Assembly (NCBI GenBank): GCA_002633005.1
Contig: NMRA01000242.1
Location: 213,331-277,330, forward strand
Reading direction: 5' to 3'
DNA length: 64,000 nucleotides
Source of the DNA: Phoronis australis
Lineage: Eukaryota; Phoronida; Phoronidae
Below, piece after piece: positions 24,301-39,300 of the stretch. Under the pieces are notes generated by a model that saw only the letters and a program-made list of their open reading frames with translations, ran no database searches and had not been told where the DNA came from. Position numbers and translations under genes: made by a program. Each line of letters begins with the position of its first letter. Positions within the stretch are counted from its first letter, which is position 1.

Positions 24301-27300
24301 TTTTTTGACAGAAACAATCAAGAAAAGAAAAAACAAAACACAAAACTTGTATAAATCTTTGCTAATCAGGTATCGTCTTAAGAGACAAAGGTATCAAAAT
24401 GTTAATTTCAGTCCTTTGCACATGATTGGGTAGTACAAGGGTCTCACTGCCACAAACTTAACCCCAGTGCTTTGCCAGGGAATAGAGGAAATTTGCATCT
24501 CTGCAGATGGCAAGTGTCAAGAGTCCTTGCAACACATCCATGCTCTTTTCCTGAAGATACCCACCTTCTCCAGTTGCCATAGCTCCTTAGTTGCCTTCCA
24601 ATACCCACCAGACCACACATCAACCAACCTTTCTTGAATGAATTCACCTTCTGCAGCTGCTGAAGCTCTTTAGTAGACCAGCCTTCCAGTACCCATCAGA
24701 AAACATGACCCTAGACACCCACATACCCTACTTACCTTTCTTGAATGCGTCCACCTTCTTCTGCAGTTGCTGAAGCTCTTTAGCATCTGGTGCTGCAGCC
24801 TTCACTCTCTCTACCTGCTCCTTTTCTTGAACCTGCAGGCTGGACAGTTGTTCTTCCAGATGCTGAATAAGATAAGACGAATTTAATACTGCCACAACTA
24901 TAACAGAGAACACCACTCTGGCAAAACTATGTCGTATCAGTCAGTCGATGCATCTGTACCAGACAAACAAAAGAATTTAGTTTCAAGTGCAGAGTATCAC
25001 CAACCTCACCCAGAACAATGTATCAGATTAGCTCACTACATTTACAAAACAATGTCTGTGCTGTCAGTTTCTGTAAACTGGTGATGTGTAGGATGACGAC
25101 TCCAGAGTCATGTTGCCCCCAGTATCAAACTTATTTTGTCACTAAATTGGCAGTCTATATTTTTAGAACATGACAATTTTCAAAACCAACTCGACTAGAG
25201 AGTGTGTTAATTTTCTCCTTCAACTCTGGGGCCAGGTTGACCACTGTCTCACAACGCCCCACCCTCCACTCACCTTAACCTCCATGTTGTACTTCTCTTG
25301 AGTATGTTTCATCTCCTTCAACTCCTTGGTCATCTTGACCACTGTCTCATCCAGCTCTTCACGTCTCTCACGTACAGCATGTATGTCTTCAGTGTTCTAA
25401 TCAACACAACATTGTCATGTAGTTAATGAATGAGGTGGGCACAGGAGCCAAAAAATAACCATCAGTTGTTAGAGAACTATGAGACATTTTTACATTTACT
25501 TTAAAATTTTGTTCAAAGGTGAAAGTAAAGAAGCTCAGTCAAAAGTGTGTTAGAGTTTTATGCTGTCAATACTTCTTCTTGTACCTCAAAAAAACGGCCT
25601 TGACATTTGATTTACTTTAAAAGCTAATGAGTGCTTTAATGGTGCAACAGGTGACTACCGTTATCCACATTGTGTAGAAGTACGCAGTTTCTTGTCACAA
25701 AAATGGTAATAGAACTATTTATGGTCCGCATTACACGATCAACGCTGGCTGTCGTACCACACACATGTACAGTGCATATGTTTGAGCCAGACTCGTGGTC
25801 CGCACTACACGATCAACGCTGGCTGTCGTACCACACATGTACAGTGCATATGTTTGAGCCAGACTCGTGGTCCGCATTACACGATCAACACTGGCTGTCG
25901 TACCACACACATGTACAGTGCATATGTTTGAGCCAGACTCGTGGTCCGCATTACATGATCAACGCTGGCTGTCGTACCACACACATGTAAAGTGCATATG
26001 TTTGAGCCAGACTCGTGGTCCGCATTACACGATCAACGCTGGCTGTCGTAACACACACATGTACAGTGCATAGCTTTCAGCCAGACTAATGGGCATCACA
26101 ACTCAACAAATGAAGAGGAAGTCATTTCTGACTGAATGAGAAACGGACAACCTGGCAGAATAATTTCACAAATGTCAAAAGACGAATCTCTGATTACAAA
26201 TGACACTTTATTGCAAAAATCGATTGACAAATGACAAAATATCACTTAATTAACAAAAGGAAGTATAAGTTAACCCTAGTCCTACTAACCCCTGGCTTCT
26301 CCGGTTTCAACATTCCAGTCTTTCTGGCTAACCCCAGAGGTCTCCGGCTGCCTAGCACTGATCTAAGTAGGTCAAACTCAATTCAAAAATAACAACCAAT
26401 CAGAAAATTTAAAAGGACCTAGTTAGGCTGCGTTGCTTCAGACAAGGCATAAGGTCCCAAGTATTCATGAAAGACTGTTTGTGATTGGCTAATTGAGCAA
26501 TATTGGTCTAGGATTCCATATTGAGCATGGGATTTTCCAGTCTTCCTTCACACCGGTAACTTATCTTGATTTACCTGTTGTTCTGAGGCCTCTTGTTTGA
26601 AATGGACACTTGATACTGATTTCAGAACACTTCTACCCTTATTTTAATTGACATATGCTCATTTTTTTTTGGTTGTGTTTATTTGCATGAGATAAGAATA
26701 TTGAAAACTGCTGTATTTTACACCATTACCGGTGTTCCATTGGTCATCAGCAGCATATATCATAATTATCTTCCTGATTTATATGATAGAGATGAAGCTG
26801 ATTTTATGAGCTTCACAATGATGTATAATACATGGTATATAAATCAAACTGGTTTGTTAAATCTTTGATTAAAACAATTGAGTGTGTTAATATTGAGCTA
26901 GACATAAAAATAGCCACCCAGCTGGTCAGGACACTGTTTACAGTGTATAGCACTACAAAGGTTAAGTTTGTCGGCTATTTTTTGCATAGAAAACATTTGT
27001 TTTTACGTTTACGGCCGTACAGCACTCACCTTGTTTAGTTTCTTCTCCATCTCCTGCAGTTGCTTAGGGTTGACATTGTCCACTACAGCTGAACCCATGC
27101 GACCCTTGGACACCTTACTGCCCCCACCACTCATGGTACCTGTGAAGCCACAACCAACCATTCACTATTTAGTATTAAGGAAGCAGGAGGATACAGATGG
27201 ACCATATTAACAGTTTTAGAGAGATGTGCTCTTTGTAACAGGCATTGAAATATATGTCTATTATACAAACTGGTGTGAATAGAACAGTTCCAGTCTTCCA

Positions 27301-30300
27301 TCTATCTCCCGTTTGTATGAATACAACATCTCCAGTCACCCATCTATTTCCCGTTTGTAAGAATAGAACAGCTCCAGTCATCCATCTATCTCAGGTTAAT
27401 ACTTTGGTATTTGGTAAAAAAAGGAAACGTGATGAGAACATGTATATTTTTAGGAAAAACTGAAAAACTGAATTTTTAGAGAAAAAATGGAAGATTGTTG
27501 TAATGTTACCTGAGGTCTCGATGAGTTGCCCCTGCAGGGACACCACCCTGTACCTCTGCTTGCCATACGAGATCCTGGTGGCTTGCTCCAAATCCTTGGC
27601 CACCAGTGTATCTCTCAGGGCATGGTAGAACACAGTCAAAAGCTTCTCATCCTGGACTGTGATCAGGTCAAACAGACGCGGCACATTCTCAGGCCTACGG
27701 TTCAAAGAACACATGGGGTTAAATGTCTTAAAAGTGCAAATTATTTGATACACCTATCCACTGTAGTATACGCCCATTGCTATGTAACTGAGGAGCACAA
27801 CTCGTGCATAAACTCATAAGTTTGTACGACACATTCTATGAGCATGAACTGTAAGCCTTCATCTTTCTAGGTAGCGTTGCATTAATCGCCCTAAAGACAG
27901 GATATAAGCAAGAGCCAGTCATGGATTAGATACAAACGAGTCCCCAAGCAGATGGCAACATCAGGCTCTCTGCTCCAATCCACTTTGTCATTGTCCCATT
28001 GTTTATTACGTTGACATGGTGTCACACTATATCATACTACTACTAACTGTTAAGTCCACACATTTTACACACCAATCTATATTTTGCTACAATGACATGT
28101 TCACATTCATGTTTTTGAAATCCTGCGTACTTATTTGTTGAACCAACTTGTTTCATGATAGAGCTTTTTGCACATCCAATACCTCCACTCCTTTACCACC
28201 TAGTAAGAGTGGTAGTCACATTTTGATGACTATTCTTGTAATGTAATCTTTGCTACGATATTTTCAGTCAAAATAATGCACGTGCACACACGTTATCATT
28301 TTTTTCTGCTAACAAACCTACATCAATCCAACGGACTCTATTCTTGTGTTGCTTTCATAACTACACTGCAACTGCGCACATGTATCTATTTGTTTAAAAT
28401 TAAGAAATAAATACACGGACCTCAACGTTGGACTCGAATGCTATTTTACAATCGCGGAAAATGTACATGTAGACATGTCGAACCTGATCTTGGTTTTGAG
28501 TCTTTCCTGTCCAGCAGGGCTTGGAATGACCAATGCCAAAAAGAGGAAAACTTTCTAGATGATGTATCATTCCATAAATAAATAGGCCTGTGAGAAAAAA
28601 ATGTTGTTTTTGTGTTGTAATATTTAAGTTTAATAAACGTTTTTGCATGAATAAGGTCAAAATGATAANCAAGCTGGCAGGATAATTTCACAATTGTCAA
28701 AACATGAATCTCTGATTAATTACAAATGACACTTTATTGCAAAAATCGATTGACAAATGACAAAATATCACTTAATTAGCAAAAGGAAGTATAAGTTAAG
28801 TTTGTCGGCTATTTTTTGCATAGAAAACTTTTGTTTTTAGGTTTACGGCCGTACAGCACTCACCTTGTTTAGTTTCTTCTCCATCTCCTGCAGTTCCTTA
28901 GGGTTGACATTGTCCACCACAGCTGAACCCATGCGACCCTTGGACACCTTACTGCCCCCACCACTCATGGTACCTGTGAAGCCACAACCAACCATTCACT
29001 ATTTAGTATTAAGGAAGCAGGAGGATACACATGGACCATATTAACAGTTTTAGAGAGAAGTGCTCTTTGTAACAGGCATTAAAATATATGACTATTATAC
29101 AAACTGGTGTGAATAGAACAGTTCCAGTCTTCCATCTATCTCCCATTTGTATGAATACAACATCTCCAGTCACCCATCTATTTCCCGTTTGTAAGAATAG
29201 AACAGCTCCAGTCATCCATCTATCTCAGGTTAATACTTTGTTATTTGGTAAGAAAAAGGAAATGTGATGAGAACATGTATATTTTTAAGCAAAACTAAAA
29301 AACTGAATTTTTAGAGGAAAAATGGAAGATTGCTGTAACGTTACCTGAGGTCTCGATGAGTTGCCCCTGCAGGGACACCACCCTGTACCTCTGCTTGCCA
29401 TACGAGATCCTGGTGGCTTGCTCCAAATCCTTAGCCACCAGTGTATCTCGCAGGGCATGGTAGAACACAGTCAAAAGCTTCTCATCCTGGACTGTGATCA
29501 GGTCAAACAGACGCGGCACATTCTCAGGCCTACGGTTCAAAGAACACATGGGGTTAAATGTCTTAAAAGTGCAAATTATTTGATACACCTATCCACTGTA
29601 GTATACGCCCATTGCTATGTAACTGAGGAGCACAACTCGTGCATAAACTCATAAGTTTGTACGACACATTCTATGAGCATGAACTGTAAGCCTTCATCTT
29701 TCTAGGTAGCGTTGCATTAATCGCCCTAAAGACAGGATATAAGCAAGAGCCAGTCATGGATTAGATACAAACGAGTCCCCAAGCAGATGGCAACATCAGG
29801 CTCTCTGCTCCAATCCACTTTGTCATTGTCCCATTGTTTATTACGTTGACATGGTGTCACACTATATCATACTACTACTAACTGTTAAGTCCACACATTT
29901 TACACACCAATCTATATTTTGCTACAATGACATGTTCACATTCATGTTTTTGAAATCCTGCGTACTTATTTGTTGAACCAACTTGTTTCATGATAGAGCT
30001 TTTTGCACATCCAATACCTCCACTCCTTTACCACCTAGTAAGAGTGGTAGTCACATTTTGATGACTATTCTTGTAATGTAATCTTTGCTACGATATTTTC
30101 AGTCAAAATAATGCACGTGCACACACGTTATCATTTTTTTCTGCTAACAAACCTACATCAATCCAACGGACTCTATTCTTGTGTTGCTTTCATAACTACA
30201 CTGCAACTGCGCACATGTATCTATTTGTTTAAAATTAAGAAATAAATACACGGACCTCAACGTTGGACTCGAATGCTATTTTACAATCGCGGAAAATGTA

Positions 30301-33300
30301 CATGTAGACATGTCGAACCTGATCTTGGTTTTGAGTCTTTCCTGTCCAGCAGGGCTTGGAATGACCAATGCCAAAAAGAGGAAAACTTTCTAGATGATGT
30401 ATCATTCCATAAATAAATAGGCCTGTGAGAAAAAAATGTTGTTTTTGTGTTGTAATATTTAAGTTTAATAAACGTTTTTGCATGAATAAGGTCAAAATGA
30501 TAAAAAGAAATGAGGAAAAGAGGAAACTAGAAATCAAATAAGAGGAAATCGAAATCAAAAAAGGAAATCCTCTTGAAAGAGGAAAATTCCAAGCCTGGTC
30601 CAGGCACACAGGTTCGTCAGTATATTGGTTAATCTAGCGCTGGTGCAAGAATAGGTTGTTAATGAGGATTGAGACACATGAGAGGCACTGCTAATTTCTG
30701 AGTAGATGGGCTGATATGCAAGAATGAAACAAAAGTTTGGGTGGACTTATGGCCAAGCAGATACTGTGTTGGAGCAAGAGTTTGAGGGATTAAATGTTAG
30801 GGCTCTTTCAGCAAAATCTGTGTGGGGGGGAAGGCAACTGAAATAAAAATTTATGGGTGGTTGCGTTTGACTTAAATTCAAAATAGCTGGTGGTCGTACT
30901 TCAAAAAAATAAAATTTACAGGTCATTGTTGTTTCATTGGGACATAAATGTTTGATGGTGGGTAATTTTAGTAAATTTTATAAACAATCTGCACAGAATC
31001 AAAAACTGAAACAAAAATGCAACTTGCAAAGAGCTCCGACTTTTTCACTCCCTCCGATCTCCTCATCGGCATGCCCATAACACCATTTAACCACAGGTGC
31101 TCGAATTTCTCGATGGCCAATAACCATATATAAGAAACATGTTTTCTTAGTATTGAATGACGTTAGTGATGATGGAGGAACAAATAAACTCAAGTGCCTG
31201 TGCAGTCAACCACAAGAACAAAAAAAAATACGAGTGGTTGCATTTCAAACTTATAAAAAATTACGGATGGTAGGCTGAAGAAATGAATGAAAAATATGGG
31301 TGGTGGGTGCGAAAGAAAGGTGCCTTCCCCCCCTCCCATACAGATTTTACTGGAACAGCCCTTATCTATTTACTGGTTCATTTCAGTTCCCTGTCATAAA
31401 TAGCATGCCATTGAAAGTACAACCACATAATGAATCACTTGACAGTTTTGTGAGCACACTACAGCAAGAGAGACAACTCACGTCTGGATCTTCTTCTTGA
31501 CGTGTTCCTTCCAACGCTCCATCTTGTCGATGGCGATGAACGTGGCCCAGCCGACGTTACCTTTCTTGAGAAACTCAACACACTTCTGAGCTGTGTCTAT
31601 GGTGTCGCACACGATGTTGTCGAGGGGACCACATGCTGTGGAGACAGCCACGTCATACTTCTCATCAATGGCCCCAAGGTCACCCTATTGGGAAATACAA
31701 GAATAAAATACTGCAGCAACTCTTCAGCCAGACATGCACATGGTTACAGAACTCTGGGGTGTGCCTTCATCTCAGACAACTCTTCACGTAGATATGCACA
31801 TGGTTAAAGAACTCGGGTGTACCTTCATCTCAGTCAACTCCTTGTGCTCAACACCTTCGCTTTTTGCACAATACACTACAACTGATCGAAAATTTTGGCA
31901 CTGACTGGAGACAGACTAATAGTACAGAAAAGTGTCGTTAGGAGCACTTCTGTAGTGCTGAACAAAATCACTAAAGAGTGTGCCTGTAACTCTTTATTTA
32001 CTACACTCAAGATTGTTGTTAAATTACTTTTATCAATAACGTCAAGGTGTTTACATTTTATTTATGCCTTCTCCATCCAATGACCAGAATCAAGCCTAAT
32101 TGCAACCGTCATAATGTGATTGGTTATAAAAACAGCAGGTCGAACCATTCTACCCCCTGTTCCGCCTGACCCTGTCACCTACCAGGCGGCCATAAATCCC
32201 CGGAATCTTTCCAGTCCGTTTTTGCTCCATCAACGCACTGAGAACCTTGTTACGACTCTTATTGGCCTCCAAAGAACTCTTGGCTCGCTCCACCTTCACA
32301 CGCATGTCTTTCAACTGCAATGAGAAGCACTGTCAATACAAACACACCAACATAGCCTCAAATAGATAAATAAAGTCCCCTAGGGACCTTAAAAGAAGAT
32401 TTGAATTCCAATCCTGTCTCATATCATATTCAGTGTGACATTCTATATCCAAAATATCTATAAACCATACATGACCATGGAGCCAACAGCATAAGATGAC
32501 GTAGATAGTTAACCAATTCATCAATACCTCCTCATTTAACTTTGCTTCATTCACTGTGGTCTGTTCCAAGTCTGTCTGTGCCTTGGTCAGTCCATTCTCT
32601 GTCTCAGGGACCTTTTTCTGCAGATACTTGATACCACTACACACAATAAAAGATCACATGATAATGACATCACAGCTCACACACTCAGCTACACTTCCGT
32701 GACAAAACAAAATGCCTATTCTGAATACAAAAGATAAAGACGACTTAAACAACAAGAGCAACGCAGGGCGTTGAAAAGCGCCCACAATGTGCTTCTAGGG
32801 GTGTTTATTTGGAACATAAAAATGGTCACTAGATGACTCAAAATACGTTGAATTCATCCGAAAACTGGTATGTCACCAAAACCATTTACCAAATTTCATA
32901 AAAATCCGACAAAATCAATAGAGTGCTTTGGCAGTAATCTCTTATTTCTTGACTATAATTCACGATCAGTCCACGACTAATGGTGACCATATTATTATCT
33001 ATGATTGGCCAATGACTATTGGTGCCACCCATACTATAATTTATGATCAGTACACAACTAATGGTGTCCACATTTCAAATGACTCACTCTCTCCTCTCCG
33101 TCAACGTATTCTTGGTTGTCTGCAAGTTCTTCTGCACAGCATGCAGCTTGTCTGTCTCGCTCTTCTGATTACTCAGGTAGATGTCCAGCTCAGACTGGGC
33201 AACATCCATCTACCAATAGTTTAGTTATTTTAGTATCCAAAACAGGAACCCTTGGGTTCAGGGTATAATTAGACCCTAAGCTGTGTTCCATTAAGGTCCA

Positions 33301-36300
33301 CACTCCCCTGTATTTTAGTCAGACTTCATTGAAGTTTTCTTGAGCAACACGCTGTTACTAAGCTGACAGGAAAACTAAATGTCTGATACACCAAGGTCAA
33401 AACTAAATGTCTGATACACAAAGGTCAAAACTAAATGTCTAATACACCAAGGTCAAAACTAAATGTCTGATACACCAAGGTCAAAACTAAATGCCTGATA
33501 CAAAAGATCAAAACTAAATGTCTGATACATCAAGGTCTTAACTATGAAGACATACAGCATTAGTATCATCACCATTTATTTAATTTCAGATTTATTTTCT
33601 ACGTTATTTATCATCACCATCAAATACAACACTTAAATGATTATAAGCACACATACTTTTGACTTAGTCTCATTCACACTTTTCTGCATGCCCAATAATT
33701 CTGTCTCTTTGACATCCTTCTCAGCTTGCAGGCCCTGAAATCAACAAAACAATTCGTGGTTCTATGCTTTGTTATGTGTAGCAGAAACTTCAACAGTGAG
33801 AACGTATTGTTTGAATAACCCTAAAGCCAACTGTTATCCCAGAATCAAGTAGTGCCCCAAACTCCCCACAGAAGTACATAACTTTTAGGTAACCTATCAC
33901 GTCAAGTAATGCAAAACCCATGCACGAACATTAAGGTATCATCTTCAAATGTTGCAAAACAATCTAAATCACAAATTGCAAACATGAAAATTACACACAG
34001 GATGCAGTTCGTGCAAATTTCATTAACTTAATATTTCAACCCAAAACATATAAGATGCAATAAACCAACACAACTAAAACGACAACTAATGGTGTAGTCC
34101 ACGCATCATTATAAAAGTGATCTCATCTTAGTCTTTACACAGACTAAGAATGTTCTGACGGCACGAGAGAAACAGACAGGTGGTTATAGCTTACAGGTAG
34201 TTATAGCTTACACGTGGTTAAATCTTACAGGTAGTTATAGCTTACAGGTGGTTATAGCTTACAGGTGGTTATAGCTTACAGGTGATTATAGCTTCCAGGT
34301 GGTTATAGCTTCCAGGTGGTTATAGCTTCCAGGTGGTTATAGCTTCCAGCCAGGCTCAGACGTACTTGTCAGGTAAGTTTCAGCTGACACGTTTTATTGT
34401 AACCAAATTTGATTCAATCAAAGGATATATAAGAAGGCGGCAACATTGCTTTAGAGTAAACACACGTGATGAATGTTGTATTTGATTTCAGAATGTGATA
34501 GATTACAGCAGCTTTAATAAAGACATAGCACAAAGGATATAATAAAAATATGAATATTTGGTGAGACTGTCAAGATAGTAAGTCTGTCTGATAATACCTG
34601 TGTCTCTGTCTTGAGACTCTCCATCACTTCTTGTAGCCGTGCCTCATCCACCTTCAGCTGGGCCTCATGTTTGACCAACTCTTGCTTCAGCTTTTCCACT
34701 TCGCGTTCACTCTTCTCAGGAACGGCCTTCAGCTCCTCCACCTGAGTGACAAACAAAGCCTCATGTCACCCAACACTGTACACGGTGCAGGGAGACTATT
34801 TGGTATGAAAGTCTTTTACAGTAGCATGAGTTACATCTGTAAGTTTCCAATCTCACAGCCACCTAAGTTTGACACATTCTACATGAGCCCTAACACCAGC
34901 TGAGTATAACTTTCAGTACAATTTGAAAACAACACATTTCTGTCACTGACCACGTGTTCTGATGGATTAGTTATGTAGAGCCTAAAAAAACAACCAAATT
35001 TGGATAACTTTGGACCACCATATCTCAGAAAAGGATGATTAGATCCAAATGAAACGTTGACATAGTTTGCTTCATATACTGTTCTCTGATGAACAAACTC
35101 GATAGTTGCAGGAAATGAAAACGAAATATTAAACTAAGAAAACTGTATTGGGGTTCTGGAGATTTCATCTGGAGCATTTAATCAAATAAAATTTGATCGT
35201 GTCACTTATACGTTTGCTGTTCCTTTTTTTGCTAAATTGTAGTAAAAACATATGACAATGTGACTTAATTAAAGACAGATTGGTATAAACTGAGGTAAAA
35301 ATCAAAGTCTACAGGGTGTCTACCATTGGGAAATATATAACTATACACTCAGGCTTAATTTCAATACTTTTTTATACATTTATTGGCAATGAGAAAAACA
35401 TTACAATACCACAAAAAGACAAAGAACACCACAGACACGCACATACACACACGCATACCCCATAACCAATCCTCTTGACTAAGAAAAAACGTTTCAAAGT
35501 AACACCATCTTTTTGTATCACTTCTAAATTCAAATCCTTACAAGCATACTTTTCAATCATATAATATTCTTTGACGAAGTTAAAAAAATCTACTTAGAAG
35601 TAATCTTTTTGATCCAAAATTTTGGGTAAAAATAAACTGTTTACCCAATAATAAAACAATGTTTTTAAAATTTGGATAAATTCACAGGCTTGTCATAGTC
35701 AAGGTGACCTACAAACTGTCTAAGAAATAGTGTTTGAATCTCTCAATTTTGTGTATTGTATGGGTTCACATCCCAGTCAGGTTTTTCCATATATTGTCAG
35801 AGGTACACAATGCTCTCCGAAGGGAGCTCAAGTTGCCATAGTTCACAAGTCCACTACTATAATCATGATCACCCCCGTTTACCTTTTTTTTCTCCTGTTC
35901 TAGACTTTTCTCCAGTTTCTTTGCCTTGGCCTTAGCATGCTTGAGGTCCTCGCGACACTTGACGTCCTGCTGTTCAAACTCAGAGAACTCCTCCTTCCTC
36001 TTCTCACACTCCTTTTCCAGCTGCTCGTATTCCCTGTCAATCAACAGAGCCAGACCCGCCCATGTCAGGAGTGTAAGTAGGATATGGGACTATAGGTCCA
36101 CTTACAAAACAGCATACATGCAATGCATAATTTCACAGTACCCAAATATTACATTATTATATTATACATTGGTAAGATTCACCTTGTTGGTTGAATCCTG
36201 TGCAGGGTATTTCCCTCATATTTTGGATTTCTTCCCCAAAATTTACGATATCTATTCAAAAATGTCAATAACTTTAAAATTATTTTTTTATTTCAAACAC

Positions 36301-39300
36301 TGATTTTTGAGGAGAAATAAAATTCTCAAAATCCGCATGAGAATACCCTGACAAGTATGCGGAATGTGGGTAAATGAATAAGAGTTGAGAGGCAAACTAT
36401 TCCATCATCTATCTGTGTCTAGACTTACTTGAATATCCTCTTGTGTTGTTTTACTTTCTCCTTCTTACAACTGCTGATCTCATCCAACTTTGCTGTCACC
36501 TCCTTCATTCCATCCTTGATCTCATCGCGCTTGGCAACAGCCTTCTCTTCATTCACTGTGCACTCATGACTGGAAAATGGGATAGAGGGTTAGAAGAGAA
36601 GAGACTGTGGAAAGAGATTTTGTCACTTTATCTACGTACTAGACATTTAGAAAACCAGCCATTGGAGTATGTTGACTAAACTTTGGCCAAAATTGATCGG
36701 CAAAAGATAAACAAATAACTTCCGAACGGAGTGATTCTTTGCCTTGAATCTTCAAGTTTGTAACAAACGTGGGGGGCAAAGGATGCGAATTCTGTATACA
36801 TGATTCCCAGACATGAATCGGGCAAATGTTTGAACTAAAGTAAAATTAAGCAGACATTCTGAAAATAATTCAGACCCAGTCCAAAGGCCAATGCTTAACA
36901 AAATCTATGTAATGGTATATGTGAAGTAAGGTGACAAGGAAAATGGGATAGAAGGTTAGATGAGTGGAGACTATGGGATATGTGAAGTGAGGTAACATGG
37001 AAAATAGGATAGAGGGTGAGATGAGTGAAGACTATGGAGTATGTGAAGTGAGGTGACATGGGAAATGGGATTGAGGAATAGGTGAGTGATGTATCTGACT
37101 TGGGTATTCACACTGTCTGAAATGCTTCAGTCAATTTTTGCATCAATCAATGTTTCCAGCAGTGTTTAATTGTCTATGTTATGTTGAGCATCTCCCCTCC
37201 CCCCAACACCTAGTGAGCTCTTGTTGATGTACAGAGCACATAAGGTGAAGCTTGTCAACACATTTCATACTGGGAACTGTACAAATCTGGAGACAGTTGT
37301 CAGTAATGCACCATACAACTAAGCACAAAAAGTCAGGCTAGCACCATCTAAACAAACTTCTTTGGTAGCATATTTCAAAAGAACAGCTTTGTAACCAAAC
37401 ATACACGTAAGGCACTCACATGTACTTCTGGTAGAGTTTGTTCTTCAGCTTGCTGATGTCATTCTCCATGCGTAGGTACTCCATAGCCTCGTTCTTGGGT
37501 CCTTCTAAATCATTCTTCTCTTTCTCCACAGCTTTCACACGGTTTAACTGCAAGGACGCATGAGTCATTCAGGCATACGTACATATCACTGTCTTAAAAC
37601 TGTTGAACCAAAACACAGTCTTTGAAATATTTACGGTGAAGTATTAATTATTTGCACCATTTTCCTATTAAGTTATGTGTATGTCTTAATGTAGCTAACT
37701 TTGTCTCAGAAATGGCAGATTGGATTCATACGAAACTTTCACATACTATATTTGATCCAATGTTCTGCAAGAAGTTGGGAATTGTTTACAAAATGTCCAA
37801 CTTTTGCATGAGAGATTAACAAAAAGTTGAATAAAACAAAAACGAGGAAATATTTTAGAAAATTGTGTTTTTTGAGATTTCTTCTTGACAACTTAATAAC
37901 ATTTGGTCATGTTATTGATACCATTTCCTTTTGTGAAATGAAACTAAATAACATGACCATGTGACCCAATTAATGGCATGGTGTTAACTAAATAACATGA
38001 CCATGTGACCCAATTAATGGCATGGTGTTAACTAAATAACATGACCATGTGACCCAATTAATGGCATGGTGTTAACTTAAAAATCAAAGTCTCTCTACTT
38101 TCTTCTACTGAGGCAATATCTATAGTTTATTGATAAGGTCCTATATATACCTTAGTGAAAAACTATCATCTCATTCATTAGAAGGCACGATAGTTACTTA
38201 ATGCTCTATTTCGGAATGTGAATCCTTAAATCTGAATCTATCAATATTCACTTATCTTACTTCAGTCACATTCTCCACTATGTTAACTTTATCAACTACT
38301 TCAATCAAGAACTGCCAATGATGTTTACCTACCTTCTCACCACGAATTTCACTCAGATTCTCCACTCTCTTCGCCAGCAGATCTATGGGTTCTTTGAAGC
38401 GGGAGCTGCCAATGATGTCCTCCAAGAACTCCAACATGCCCTCGTCATGTTCAGTTTGTGCTTTGGGCTTCATCATAGCAATCTGTTCAACTTCACCCTG
38501 AAGTAGACAGTCAAGCTCTTCACAAGAAGTAATTCACCTGAAGATTCACTTTTTACTATTTGCTTGCTGTTCTGCCGTTTTCATTTTCCACCAAGTGACA
38601 AACTTGTAAACTAAACATTCTTGGTGGGTGTTGGGGTCAGTAAATAACGTCATTAAGTAAAAACCTAGAATACAAAATGGCACACGATTTGATTCGTCAT
38701 TGGTTGAGAAAGGTAAAAAGAGACAAAATACAAATGTGCAAGACCGTTTATGGTTCCCTGGACATGCAAAGGGAATTTGAATTGGTTAGTACCACCAAGT
38801 TTTTTTTATCTCATTCTTTTGATTTACGTCCATTTCACAAACTAGTGAAAAAATGTTTCAGTGACCCTTTAGCTTTGCTTGAGCCAAGTATTGGCTACAG
38901 CAACCCAAGTACTACAACATCAATCAAGTTTCCTTCGTAGCCACAAATGCAGATGACAGCTAGATTACTTGCTGTCTAGTCATATTATTGGAGCACATGT
39001 TACATGTCAGGAATGTAAAGATTATCGGTTAATTGGTAACATTACACCATATGCTTGTATTTAAGTACGTGCACCTATATCCAAGATAATATGTCTAAGC
39101 TTCAGATATAGGTGCAGGTGACTATTCTTTATTATTAAGTGTGCGCGTATTTTGTTTTTTCTGTTCCAAGAACTTTTCATTCAATAATTACAACATCAAA
39201 CTTATTTATTGTTAAACCAAGTTTGCACCCAACAGAAATTTCCACTTCCGTTTAAGTGAAGAGCTTCACACACATCCTGTGATGCATCCTTGTCACTATA

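Larger units (their letters stand above)
26150..28668 (-). repeat. SMC4 duplication, copy A
   Basis: Holds SMC4 exons 27694-27510 and 27139-27030 with flanking introns. It matches 28670-30502 at about 97% by eye, apart from a 688-base extra block at 26274-26961. It stops at a single N (28669), inside a transposon that is complete in copy B. Confidence 0.93.

Noticed and set aside
25670-26073. Long plus-strand ORFs with a repeated ~24-residue peptide
   Set aside because: They come from the 74-bp minisatellite; the repeat period, not selection, keeps the frame open.
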